From NCBI GenBank assembly GCA_019914995.1, contig CM034144.1, forward strand, positions 1,746,001 through 1,810,000: a DNA stretch of 64,000 nt. Reading direction: 5' to 3'. The translations under genes were made by a program, and so were the position numbers. Origin of the DNA: Acanthochlamys bracteata (taxonomy: Eukaryota; Streptophyta; Magnoliopsida; Pandanales; Velloziaceae). The notes beneath the pieces were generated by a model. That model ran no database searches and was not told the DNA's origin. It saw only the letters and a list, made by a program, of their open reading frames with translations. This document shows positions 48,986 through 61,749 of the stretch, piece after piece; position 1 is the stretch's first letter, and each line of letters opens with the position of its first letter.

Positions 48986-49532
48986 CTAAGAAGAAGAAGA
49001 ACGTCTAAGAGTAGTTATGTACCGGAACGTCGAGATCCAACTGAGAGCATCGTTCTAATACCGAACGACAACCCACTGCAGTTCCGTCTTTTCTTCACCA
49101 GGTTTCAACAGCGAAGTGTGAGGCAGTACATCGACAACAAGCTTTTCAGAGCAACACTCCGATTCCCATATATGCAGAAAAAACGCATCTCAGTTGTTCT
49201 CTCCTGTGGTTTCTTCCATTAACAATGCAACAAAGGAGAACTTGAGCTATTGCGGCATTGATTACACTGAGTGTTTTGGACTATTGATTGTAAGCTTTTC
49301 TTACCGGGTAGCAGACAAGGCATACGCTGATAGATCTTCGATGGATGATGTTCTGAAGATGAGACCTGTTGATTATACTTCGGTTGAAGAACTTGAGGAA
49401 CAGAGACATGTACATGTAGATACCAACATTGATGTAGTTGCAGCGCCCATCGAACAGGCAAAATTTGCAATAAGACATATATATTGGCTGGAGGAGCACT
49501 CCATGAACCTTCAGTGCATCTGGTTCTCATAG
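48986..49532 (+). pseudogene. Possible decayed coding region, family unknown
   Basis: A 78-codon open frame (48986-49219, TAA at 49220) with LQFRLFFTRFQQRSVRQYI overlaps a second open frame in the next phase (49194-49529), with YTSVEELEEQRHVHVDTNI. The first frame has no ATG start. Together they read like one coding sequence broken by a frameshift near 49200. The first part is faintly like the N-terminus of the RING protein at 47612-48310 (a basic/Gln-rich RLRFTNQSLQQQ). This is a weak, by-eye comparison. Confidence 0.3.
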
Positions 49533-49808
49533 AAGTACCTAGACCAGTATGGACATATATACAAGAACAGTGCAGGGGCACTCTCATTTGGCGCAGAGAG
49601 CTATATTTACACTTCTCTTGAGCATCTTACGTGCTCAGATAGTTGCTCTACATGCATCACTCAAAGTGTTCCTAACACTTGAACGCTCAAATTACTGATA
49701 CTACCCATATTTATGTACAGCATGCTTAGGACCAATGCACAGCTAGCCCTCGACAACTTATCAATCAGTGCGTTTCTAATATTTACATAACATTTATTAC
49801 TGTAGATA

Positions 49809-52800
49809 TCACTCAGGTCGAATGCTGACCAGATTCGAAAGAGCAGCCAGCTGAAGCTTCTTTATCTCTGTTGCTGTGACTTTGCAGGATTCAAGTGAAA
49901 GCGACCTCAGGTTCTTCAAAGGCCTCAAATATTGTAATCCAGCATTGGTGATACGTGAATTTGAAACATTGAGAGAAATCAAAGACGTCAACCCTGCATT
50001 GTATTGAATATCAGCTAGATGAATACCGATAAGCACTATGAGAACATACCAACTTCTAGAAGAAACCGCGAGCACCTGAAATCAACTCCAAGGACTTATC
50101 TGTAAGGTTACCATTCTGTGAGAGGTTTAAGAGAGTCAAGGATGTAAGGTCTTTAATGTTCTTCACACCGATATCAGTTATTGATCCACCGCAGACTTCA
50201 AGAGACTGAAGATTCTTAAAACCTGCACAGCAAGCATATTACTGAAACCAGAATCAACTACTACTACATAAGAAGTTTAAGTAAAACCTCTTCAACACAA
50301 GTGGAAAAAGATTTTCCCAGATGACCTTCACTTTTAGACGATAAAACAACAAAACTTCATGGAAGCAAGATAAACAAGTTACCAAGAAGAATGATAATCA
50401 ACTAATGTGGCAGTTCCTCTTCGGACTGCCTAAACTGAGCAACACAAACTTATCATGTCCAACTTTCAGGCAGGATTTTAAACCTATCTAACAAGACCAT
50501 CAGACAACCATACATCCCTTCATGATAGGATTTTAAACCTATCATGTCCAACTTTTAAAAAAAAAACACTAAAACGAAACATACATCCCTTCATATCCTG
50601 TTTCTGAAACTGCAGAGTCAAACATCTTCCAAACTAAGTTTTATTATCGCCAACTTACAAGTACACGGTCTCATTATCAGGTAGATTTTCTGAGGTATTG
50701 CAGACTAAAGTTTGATATAATATGATCATAACAGAAAATGAAAGGAAAAGGGAATCATGTGCTCAGTTTGACCTACATTTGAAGTAGTTTGTCCCAAAAT
50801 CCGTAATATGAGCACCAAAAAGATCCAGGTGTGTGAGCCCAGTAAGACCTGCATCATCAGATTAATGAAATTGATTGCTGATTTCTATCCTGTATGTATA
50901 CAACAGCTACAGTAACTGCATCATGTCAATTGGTGTAATAACAACAGGCGCACAAGATATCTTTAATGATCTTAAAAGACCTACACAATTATGCCCTTGA
51001 GATCATATGAAGATACAAAAAGGATTTCATCAAATGCAAATTTGAAAGCTATCTGTCTAGCTTCTGGTGTTTCAGTGTCAAGAAAAGTATCCCATGGATT
51101 TGCATAAAACTTCTAACAACGGGTTAGAGTAAATTAAGAAGGAAAATCCATGCTCCTATACGTATTAGAATTGACATCTTGAGGATCTTGTTTAATTCTT
51201 CAACTAACTCAAGGAATAGTCATTATGAATGAGGGAGGTAATTACTGTATACAACTCAGAACCAGACCATGTTTTACATCTTTCAACATTCAGATATTTG
51301 TTTATTTCATCAATAGTCCATTTGCTTTCCTAGAAGTGATCACACATCCCAACACTTCATCCATCAAGTCTTGTTCTTAAATAGTACGACTATAAGAGAT
51401 TAACAGATGCAGAATTACAGTGCCTCCTCAATCATCTAAATTTGGTTTCCTACAAGTGATACCACATCCCCACACTTCATCAGATCTTGTTCTTAAAAAG
51501 TACAACTATCAAAGATTAACAGATTGCAAAACATAGTGCTTTCCCAATCATTTTTCATATGAACTCTACAGGAAAACTGAAATAAGATTAACATGAGCAT
51601 AGAATGCATAACTTTGAACAGTAGGCCATGTCGAAATGCCTAGATACACCCACAGAGTCAGAGATAAATAGTGTCATCAAAGACAACACTCCAGAAAAAA
51701 AGGCGTTTAATTATTCTATATAACCCGCCGTTAGATTTTAAGAAGATAGAGATAAGGTAAAAGTCTATATCAAAGTCAACATAAGATTTATAAATTCATG
51801 AAGGTAAATGAATGTTTTGCTTGTAACAACATCACCATGCAAGTAACTGTATATATTTTAATTTGGTTGTTTAAGTAGTTTTGAAGGTGCTATGCATATC
51901 CTGTATAATAATTCATACAGCCAATTGGTCATAGATGAAACGAATAACTACCAATATAAAAAAAAATCTATCCAGCAGAATGCCATTTGCTAGGAATATG
52001 ATCATGAAAGAGCCACATACTTGTAAGTGCCGCTAAACCTGCATCTGTGATTTGACGAGCATCCAAATTGAGTGATTTAAGAGATGTCAAACCCGATAGC
52101 TTTCTTAAACCAATGTCAGTCACAAGAGTAAAGGACAAATTGATGCTCTCCAAATTGCGTAAACCTAAAGATGATCAATATGATATAAGATTCCAGTGGT
52201 AAACAAACTTTAGTGTTCTTCGACACTATAGTATAAACAGTAGAACACAAATCCTGCAAAGCTTTACTTATACACATGTATGAAGATATATCGATTACTT
52301 CCACACAAAATAAATAACTAAATAAATAAATAAACTGCACTCAGAATACCAACAATTTAGCCTTATCTACATCTGCCTCTCATTTCGCTTCACCCTGATC
52401 TGGGGTTTCTAGGAGGATGACTTTTAAGAAAAAACAATGATTCCACAAATGGAACCTAGGGACAGAACGGAGATGGTAGAACAGATCAAAACTACAAGAA
52501 AGAAACACTAGTACAAATAAAGCAGCTAACAGAAATGTCAGGCTTTGAGAAAAGAACAGTTTGATGAAACAAACAGAGGCTAGGACCTTCAAACTGCTGT
52601 TTGCCAGCATGACCAAGATTACATGAAGGAGCTTGAACACACTCTTAAGTATATTATATCAAACTTTCGCGCCTAGAAAGTAATTGATTATTCCGATATT
52701 ACCAGAGAGATGACGGAGGCCATCGCTTCCGACTTCTGTGTCCGATAACTCCAACATTTTCAAGCGAAGAAGGCCTGGAAATAAAAGTACACTAAAGGTA

Positions 52801-55800
52801 TCAATCTTGAAATATAAGCTTGATTACTTAGTTGTACTTTATTCAGTTGTGAAGACTATATCAAATGTCACAAGGACAACATGCAAGTTCAAATGACTTG
52901 GAAAGGGAACATAATACAAGCTTCACAGAAAAAGGACAGAGAGAAATCAGCTGTCAGTGGTTCCAACCTGACCTGCAGTATGAACAGAACATGAAAAGCC
53001 ATCTACTGTAGCTGCAATGGCTCAAATACAATTTGACATTTAAAGAATAGTAATAGGGAGAAAAGACGATAATTTAGCTCACAAAATAGTATCCTCTGCA
53101 ACTAGTGAATACCCATCTCGTCCATCCATGGAGATAATAATAACAAAAAGAGGACAATTATGAAACTAGTACATAGCATCCAGAATAACGAGTTATAATC
53201 ATGACATCTATCACAGCAAACTCCCGTCAAGATGGATACAGGAACTGTAGGGTCACTTTAAAAGATGGGTTTTACCTTTTAAATGTAATAATCCTTCATC
53301 GCGTATCTTGCAAGAATCCAAGTTCAAACTCTCCAAATTGTTGAGATCTACAAAAAGAAACAACTATAACAAGAAGGAAACAGACTATGATCAAACTAGA
53401 TACTTGTTCATGAATAACAAGGAAATGTTTCCAGCTGCACCTCCACATATGTAAATAAATAGAAATAGCTAACCATTTAATTGCAGAATGGATCCACTAA
53501 ATTTTCTTTTTAGATATTATAGGACAAAAAGAGGTTTTATTTATATATTCTTTGTTACAATTTATTTCCGTAAGTAATATTTCGGTATGTAGTAACGCTT
53601 GCTAGGACAAATGACCTTCCAATTTCAGGGTGATGTTGACACAAATCCTTTGGAAGTTCCTGCTAGTTGAACTCTTTAATAATAACGATCATGTAAATAT
53701 ATATGACAAATGCGTTGGAATATCAACCTTTCAGATACACCAAACATGCATCAGTTACATTGGTGAAGCCCAAATTTAAGACCTTCAATTTCGCAAGTCC
53801 TGCAAAATAGCACAAAAAGAAATAAGATATTCTTAAACATTTTCACGGTCAGTAAAACCGATTTTAAGAGTCAAATGGACTTCAAAATGTTTCTTTTTGT
53901 AGAGAAAAGAAAGTGAACCTATAAAAGTCTGAGTTACTTCACACCATTATCTCATAAAGTTAAGAGAGAACTTTATTCTTTTCAGGCATAGCCCAAAGAG
54001 TTTGGGAGAAGACATTAAAAAGTTAATAACTAACTTTATCAATTCCGCCAAAAAATTGCAAGATATCAAGAAATACAGAACAATGCAGAGTGACCTGCCA
54101 ACCTACTTCTGAACGTTGTTGACAGAAAACAACAATGATGAAAATGTAACAAATAAAAGTTCCTCAAGATTCATTCCAGACTGGATTTGAGAGTCACTAG
54201 GTCAGTCCTGATGAGGCGCATTTAATAATTTATTAGTTCATCGTGTTTGACCTGCATGCTATTATGGTACTGCCATGTCCAATGGTTAACCGGAATTAGT
54301 TAAATGATGAAATTTACACCACAACTCCACCCAAGAACATATGACAAGGGAAGCCATATATTTAGGAAGGTACGGTGACTTGCAAGAAGAAGCAATTTGC
54401 TAAAGTACAAGTTTCCGTCAACTAGTCAACCAGTATAGTTGTTTCCACCTACTAATAAACGCAACCTGAATTGGTATTAACATATAATATTGGACATAGA
54501 TATACATCAACAGCATTGTGCACCTGCATGGAGAAATATCTAATCAAGGATCTCTATCAATAGTCTCTAAACAAATATCAATCCATGTATATCAGGAAGC
54601 GAAATTGTGATGAGCATTCAAGCTACATATGGGTGCAAGGGTACACCTCAGATGTTAGCTAGTTACTCCTAATGGTCCAAACAGAGAGAACGGTTAAAAA
54701 GAATAATAAACTATAAAAGATCACAAACATTTGATATTAGTAGTTTAGCAACTATAACTCGAGAAAATTTCCTATATTCCATAGAGAAAAAGGTCCGAAG
54801 CTACTCACCAGCAAAATTCTCACAGCCATCATCTTCCAGAGGACATCTACTAAGATTCAAATACATCAGTGATGAGAATCCTGCAAAAGATATTATGTGT
54901 ATGTGACACGAGGGTCAGGCAAAAATTTGGTACATCTCCACATACTATCATGCCTTAAGAAAGTAAGAAATAATAAAAGAGAAAAAAACTGTTTTAATTA
55001 ATTACTTAAGCACCAAAACTTCAGTCTACAACTAAGATGTTTCATACTTGCAGTTGTGATCGCATTTCAAGCAAAAAATGAATCCTACCATGTTCTTTTA
55101 GTCACATGGCTATAAAATATGTGTTGTTCGACATATTTTGTTGGTTTTGCACTACTTGAGTTCTTAGATCAGCATGTAGCATATGATACATATGAATGGC
55201 ATAAAACATGCCTTCTCAGTATTTCCAAACATGATTAATTTTCTAAAGGAAACTTTATCCTATCCACAGAAAAAGGAAGCAAGAGATGACAGGAAATGTA
55301 GACAGTTATCATTAGTTTCCTACTAAGAAGACCTTAGGAAATGAGCTTAAAATGAATATGAATACTGACAACTAGCAAGTTCTAAACTGAACAGCGACCA
55401 AGTATGACAAACATATATACTCCAAAAGTCCAAGCTTCCCAGACAAGTATATTAGCTGTTTAACTAAAATATAAGAATAAGACTAGCCAAAAAACTAAAC
55501 CATCTAGATCAAGAGTTTTTATTTTCTCATATAGCATTTACAATAAACAATTGGCATAACTTCAATCAAATTGTTTGTTACTCTAGTGTCACAAAAAAAA
55601 AAGACTCAGATACAGCTTCCGTACTTCTGTTCTATGCTACCTCCATTGTAACCCCTTTGCTGTTACTCTTTAAAGCTTTATCACCTCATTTTTCCTTTTA
55701 ACAACCCTTGGCCATGTGTTCATCAATCTTGGTTTTCATGAACACCATTAGAGTATTTCCGAACTTAATAAATTTGTTTCTGTTCCAGAGTAGATCGAAC

Positions 55801-58800
55801 ATAAACATTTTGAAAGCAGCAATCAGTAGAAACATATAGCTCTCTTTAATATCAATTGATCTTCACCAAACCCACTTAACATGCAAATTTACCTGATGGG
55901 AAAATATTGGGATCACTTAATATTAACCTCAAAACTGAAACATTAGGACTAAACGCTAAGGATTTCTTCTGACATAGACTATATACAAGCTCCAGTTACC
56001 CATCTTTGGTCCACAAAAAGAAAAAATAGAAAACTTCATATAAATGCCAATAAGAATGATAAGGCAAAATAGATGGCCTAAAATGGATGTTGCCATCACC
56101 AGTTTCTTGAAACTGAATCTGACATTGTTCCAAATGTTTCCATTCACACACGGAACTCTAGACTCAACTTAGAAGGACACGGATGCCTATCATAAATGCA
56201 CCACTGAGACATACTAATATATATCATCGATGAAGACGTCAAATGGAAGATAAGAACAAACAAGAACCTGATATACAGTCCAAGCAAGCAGCAGTTACAG
56301 GGCAGCCTTCCAAGTTCATATGAACAAGATTATATAAACCTACAAGTATTTAAAAGAATGTCACAGTGTGCAGTATTGCATACTCAAAGATTGACTGAAG
56401 TAGATTTAAAAACACATATTATGCAAACTTAATAAATGCATTACAAATCCTGCTTGCATACCTCTAAGGTGAGCAACACCTGCATCACTTATTCTATTGC
56501 ATGACATTTCCAACTCCTTCAAGCTAGTAAGCCCTGAATGAGAAAGAAGTTAACTGCAGTCAGGGAATAAACACAGAAAGGCACCCACTTTGGTTTCACA
56601 AAATTGTAAGGTATCCAGAATTATCACTCAGGATTCTATGTTCTACTATTAGTTTAAACAGATATAGTAAAACTCAGTATACCACTTAAAACAGGAAAAG
56701 GAACCTACTTTCGAAACTTTTAATTGACTCAAAACATCACAGTTTTATTGGACGAACACATCTACGCATATATCATGAAAGTAAAATTTTCAAACTTCCT
56801 ACTTGAGAACAAAAATGTGATGTCCTTTGCAAGAAATTCATTATAAAACAGGAACTTCATCGTGTTCAAAAGGCTAAAAACTATCCATAAGGGAAACAAA
56901 TTTTAAAGAAAGGAAAAGGAAAAAAAACAAAACACCATACCACTGAGGGCTTTCACGTCAGAATCCGTTATAAAATTACAGCATCTGATGTTGAGAGATT
57001 GAAGCTTTTTCAAACCTGCAAAGCCAAAACATACATTACAAATTCGCCACAAACTCATTATACTAGGGCGTTTACAGTTATGAGCATCATGCAAAAAGGC
57101 CATTGATTGGGATCTTTGAAAATAAGACCATCGGAAATGAAAAGTTGTGTTAGGCACCTAAAGTTTAGCTTACAGCTATTGCTAATAATATGCCCATATG
57201 AAACTAAGGCTAAAGGAAATATGTGGTATTCATCCGGCGAAAATGAATTGATCATCAAAAATCATATCAAATCGTATAAAAGTCTTTCTTTTAAGTCTTG
57301 ACTTATAAATAGCTCATCTCATGCAAAATGAATAGATTATCAAATATCATGTCGTATCATATAAAACAATTTGTATTCTCAACTTCAGCCATTACAAACA
57401 AAACCAAAATTAACACTTCTGTATTAACCAGAATCATAATCATATTATAAATCCAATTCTAAGGTAAAACTTAACTAAAGTAATTTTTGCTTATTATGAT
57501 ATCACAAATGAAGTCAAAAAGAATTCATTAAATAGCATCCAAACCCATATCCACAGTTATACTGTTTACTTTAAGAAACCAGATTGCCATATCTTATTGT
57601 ACTAGAACCCATCTCATGACTTTCAAGTAGCATAAGAGCATACAAACCTTTCAGATGAACCAGTCCACCATGAATCTTTAAGCACCTTTCAAGATCTAGA
57701 TTTACCAAATTACTTAAGTTTTGAAGAGCTTTCATCTGTTCTGCAGTTATAGCATTGCTTTTCTTAAAACTCAAAGATGTCAAATTAGACAGACCTGCAA
57801 GAAACATAATGTTTACAGAGCAAATTATTATGACCATCATATATGATTGCATGTCACATAGAAGACGTTGCATTATCGAAACTATTATCCAAGAAAGAAG
57901 AAAATCATAAAAAAGGAACAGCTTTCTTAAGTTTCTAACTCTAATCTATTTCCAACCTTTTTTCAAGTTTTGAAACCATAGGAGAACTATTTCTACAAAA
58001 GAAATCTGATCATTACAGTAAATTATCCCATCCTGATCACCCAGATTACGTAGGTCAGGTCAAGCCAAGATTTTGATTAGTTTGGATTGATCGATTATTG
58101 AGATGCTCTTGCCTAGAGACCAGACTCGATCTAGCAAAAAGTGGAAAGACCAAACAAATCATAACCACCAGAGGAAAAACTCATTCACCCCCCAAGGCAA
58201 ACTTTATATGCACTTAGTTGCGATTGTTTACCAAATCAATTCATTGCCTGAGTATAAAAGACTGGATTTATTCAGCGCGGAGTTTGGTTCGATTCGATCC
58301 TATCAATCTTTCAATGGGTCTTGTATATGGAGCAGATCGAATTTCATTCTATGTATATGCATACATCCTCACGAACGAGGAAGGGTCATGACAGAGGGTT
58401 TGTTTGGCAGGTGGACATGTAGGTGCTGATGCTACTGTCCGGAAAATGGGTTGAGAAATTTGAATCTGTTGAGTACTGTCTTATGACACGGATTCCCAGA
58501 TGGATATCCTAATCTCAAAATGAAGAAACCATTCAGCTTGTCAAGAAATTACAGCTATAACTCTAAGATATATATCTATGTCTACCTAGAAAACATAAGA
58601 CTTTTAATCAAAAAAAGATACGAGTAGATCTTGAGGTACTTGCTTATGACACATTTAGCTTAATCATGGGTATTTGCTATAACATTAAGCAATGGTACAC
58701 CACAAAGAGTAGTTTTCAATGAAAACCACATACTTTCACATAGCACATACTACAAGTCTACAAGCAACATTTAAGCAATTTGCAATCATCAAACATTGGT

Positions 58801-59694
58801 AGCCACAGATTACAGTTAGGATACTCCTCATACTTGAGGAGGATGGAAATCTAGCATTTTTAAGTTGCACTCATCAAAAGTGCAAACGACAAATCAAATT
58901 TAAGTCATTGCCGACTGGAGATTAGAAATTCTAATTTGAACCCAGAGAAAACAGTGGTGGATCAACAATAACAAACTGCAGAAGTTTTTCTCTCTGATAT
59001 CACAAACCTTCCCGACACTAAATCATTAGCAATAACGATCTACAGTTGTTGCTGCTCAATATACCTTCATCTATGTTTATTATAATGTAACAAATGTGAC
59101 AGTAAGAACACTGGTGAGAAATGAGAGGTTTAGTGAGAGATATAACCACCCCTTATGACAAAGTCGCATAATTGTTTAACATACTATACTGAACTACCTC
59201 AGTTATAACACTAGTTCACAAAAGTGTGAAACTATAACCAAATGGAATTTTGAATCAAGAGAAGTTACCCCATATTAGCTTATTACCTGAAGAGCACAAT
59301 CCCTAAAGGCCCCCAGATTGATCTCATTTAGGCAGTTAGACTCCACCAATTCATTGAAAATTTGTTGGCTTATATCTCTTGGTAGCATAGCAAAGTTGCT
59401 GTATCTAGTGATGTCCTGTTAAAACATCAAAAAACACAACAGATGCTAACAATATGTCATGTAAATGCACAACTTCAATAAGCTTTAACCACATACCTCA
59501 CATATCTTGGAGACACATAGTTCCATAAGTGATGGACATTTCCCCCGTTTTCTTCGGTTTACATCTGAGCTAGACCGAGACAAATACAGCAGCAGCCACT
59601 TTGCACTGCCACTTTTAGCAAACCTCACCGAAGACCCTCCACTAAGATCACCGTCATTGACCAAGTTCCTTTTCCTAGAACAAGCTCCCCCCAT
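49809..59694 (-). CDS. RNI-type leucine-rich-repeat protein (At1g15740 family), one exon apparently missing
   Basis: Fourteen exons found, in reading order: 59497-59694, 59287-59415, 57648-57794, 56941-57015, 56462-56533, 56268-56339, 54809-54880, 53728-53799, 53276-53347, 52703-52774, 52021-52164, 50777-50848, 50076-50222, 49809-49993. The N-terminus MGGACSRKR has Gly2 and Cys5, a possible lipid-anchor signal. An F-box-like LPRDISQQIFNELV segment is followed by about fifteen cysteine-containing-type LRRs, with NLESLNLDSCKIRDEGL and SLNLDARQITDAGL among them, and the end NLVSIRPE. From exon 3 of my list on, the reading phase is continuous (phase 1), and most exons are 72 nt, one repeat each. 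The second exon ends in phase 0, so the join to 57794 is out of frame. The family segment DLCLGEYPGVND and the next two repeats are absent from 57795-59286. Adaptor for ubiquitination is possible but unproven. Confidence 0.8.
57795..59286. other. Intron-sized gap where a conserved LRR exon would be expected
   Basis: I read the minus strand of this 1.49-kb stretch and find no exon with LRR consensus and splice sites. The open frame at 58103-58429 on the plus strand has no family motif. Part of the stretch (about 58040-58480) is less AT-rich and could be inserted DNA. Confidence 0.5.
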
Positions 59695-59777
59695 GGAGAA
59701 AGATTATGTTTTCACGTCCTATACAAACTCGTTCTACCCCACATTCGAACCAGTATCAATTGCCACTTTTGACAGCT

Positions 59778-61720
59778 CTGCATAGCCAAATAATTTATTC
59801 CTTAACATCAAATAAAACCAAAAAAATGCAATTCAATGTTGTGTATTGCCTTTAGCACCTCATAAGTCATTCAGATGATATAAAAGAAGGTTCCATGATA
59901 ATGAAGAAGTCTCCCGTAAATTACTAAAAATTATCGTGAGAAGTAAATAGAATATAAAACCAGCTGAAGCTGAAAGTGTACCAAGACATTAACACGAATT
60001 TATTGAATCTTATAGAACAACCAAAGGCCATTACACCTTGAGGTGGACAAAAGCTTTATTATGGATTGCATCAAGATCCCAAGCAAGTTTTGAATCAAAT
60101 TACAAATGCTCTAGAAAAGTTTGTCAGAAATCATTGACCTCCAGCTTCCAGGAGCTACCCTAACAATCCAATTCTCCTAAGCAGCTTTGCAGTTTTTGAC
60201 ATATTAAACGCCATTTCGTGGTATAATTTCCTACTATAGACAAATTTGAACACTTATGTTCGAGGACGCAAAAATGAACACCTAAAGCTCAAGAACGCAA
60301 ATTGAACACCTAGCATTCGAGGACGCATCCCTAGTTGAGTACCAAACTATGATATCAAGGCTCCAGTACTGCTTTTAAAATTTTGCCACTCATTCAGTTA
60401 GAGGATTCTTAGGCTCTTAGTAATAGAGAGAAAATCTTTAATTATAAGGCTTTTGGAGTGGAACATTAAGCGAAATCGGGCGTTTGGAAAAATATAAAAG
60501 TCAGTATTTGTAGTTGTAGCTTTCCAGCAATTTTGCAATTAATGAAGTCTTACAATAGAGCGTTTTCAAAGTTTTATAGTTCATTAGAAGATTCTGCACA
60601 TAGTTTTGTTTAGAAGGACCATGACTGCCAGTGAGAAGCATAAAAAATTTGGGCAAGACTAAAAATAACTCTAGGCAGATGGTTAAAGCAGAAACAGAGA
60701 CAGCAGCTTCAACTTGAGGAGCTGATAAAAAAAGGACCAAAACAGCCATCATAACATCTTAATTTCTCTCCCATTCCGACTCAAAAGAGTGAATAATGGA
60801 TTAAGTTATATGCACCAGAAAACAGGCAAACCTTTTTGTAAGGTTAACTACAGGACCAATCCAAACTTGTCCGCAAATAAGTGTAGCAACTGAAATAAGG
60901 GATCAGTCAACTTTGAAGTGATATCAAGAAATGATTCATAGAAGTTCAGAAGCAGAAACAAGAACCAACGCAACAGTCAGTGTTCAAACTTTCAGATAAA
61001 AGAATCCCAAAAACAAAAGGGACTACTGATCCACTGAGCAAATCATAGACTAACAACAAGTGCTTCAAATCACCACTGTTTCATCCTAAATATCTACCAA
61101 CCAAAATAAGGAGATTACCAAAGAGTCAGAATGAGATTTGTAAAGAGTAAATACAGGAATATCATAATTCTGGCTGATCATGTAATCATCTCAAACATTA
61201 ATCTCCGTTACTCTTCGTGATCAAAAATAAGAAAACTGGAAACTTCTCTTTTCGGGGGGAAAATGAAATCCGAAAACTTAATCACTAAAAATTGAAACAG
61301 TATTAACAATTGATCACAACAAAATAATCCCGATCACAATTAGATATAATCAACGATCATCTAACAAATCCCTCATGCTCCATATCCCCGTGTCGAAATT
61401 AGGAAAACAAAAGAAAAAACACTATCTAATTCAGATAAGCCCGATCAAATCAAAATCGATGGACAAAGGGGTGAAAAACAACGATCGGCGATCAACAAAC
61501 ATGATGCAATTATTTTTGTTATAATTATGAATACCTTTCATTTCGATCGAAGCCAAAAAATGAAGAATAGTGTTTATCTCAAGGAGAGAGGCTTCGCTCC
61601 AGATAACTGAAGTAGCACGAAACCGAAGGAAATGAAAAAGAAACGAGAAAGGAAAGACAATAGTAGCATCATCATCACGTCAGAGTAGCATAGCAGCATA
61701 GCTTGTGGCCGCAACCAGTA
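59778..61720 (-). other. Probable 5' leader intron and first non-coding exon of the LRR gene
   Basis: Donor after 61535 (ATGAAAG|GTATTC in gene orientation) and acceptor at 59778 (ATGCAG|AGCTG) fit one leader intron of about 1.76 kb. The first exon would lie in about 61535-61700. Short frames inside (for example 60501-60752) have no recognisable motif. Confidence 0.45.
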
Positions 61721-61749
61721 TATCATCTATTCATCGCGAAACAAAACTT

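Noticed and set aside
58103-58429. 108-codon plus-strand open frame inside the LRR gene gap
   Set aside because: No recognisable motif; lies inside the gene on the other strand.
58460-58550. Minus-strand LRLGYPSG-like reading, considered as a remnant of the missing LRR exon
   Set aside because: Only a few residues resemble the expected DLCLGEYPG, and the continuation shows no LRR pattern; treated as chance.
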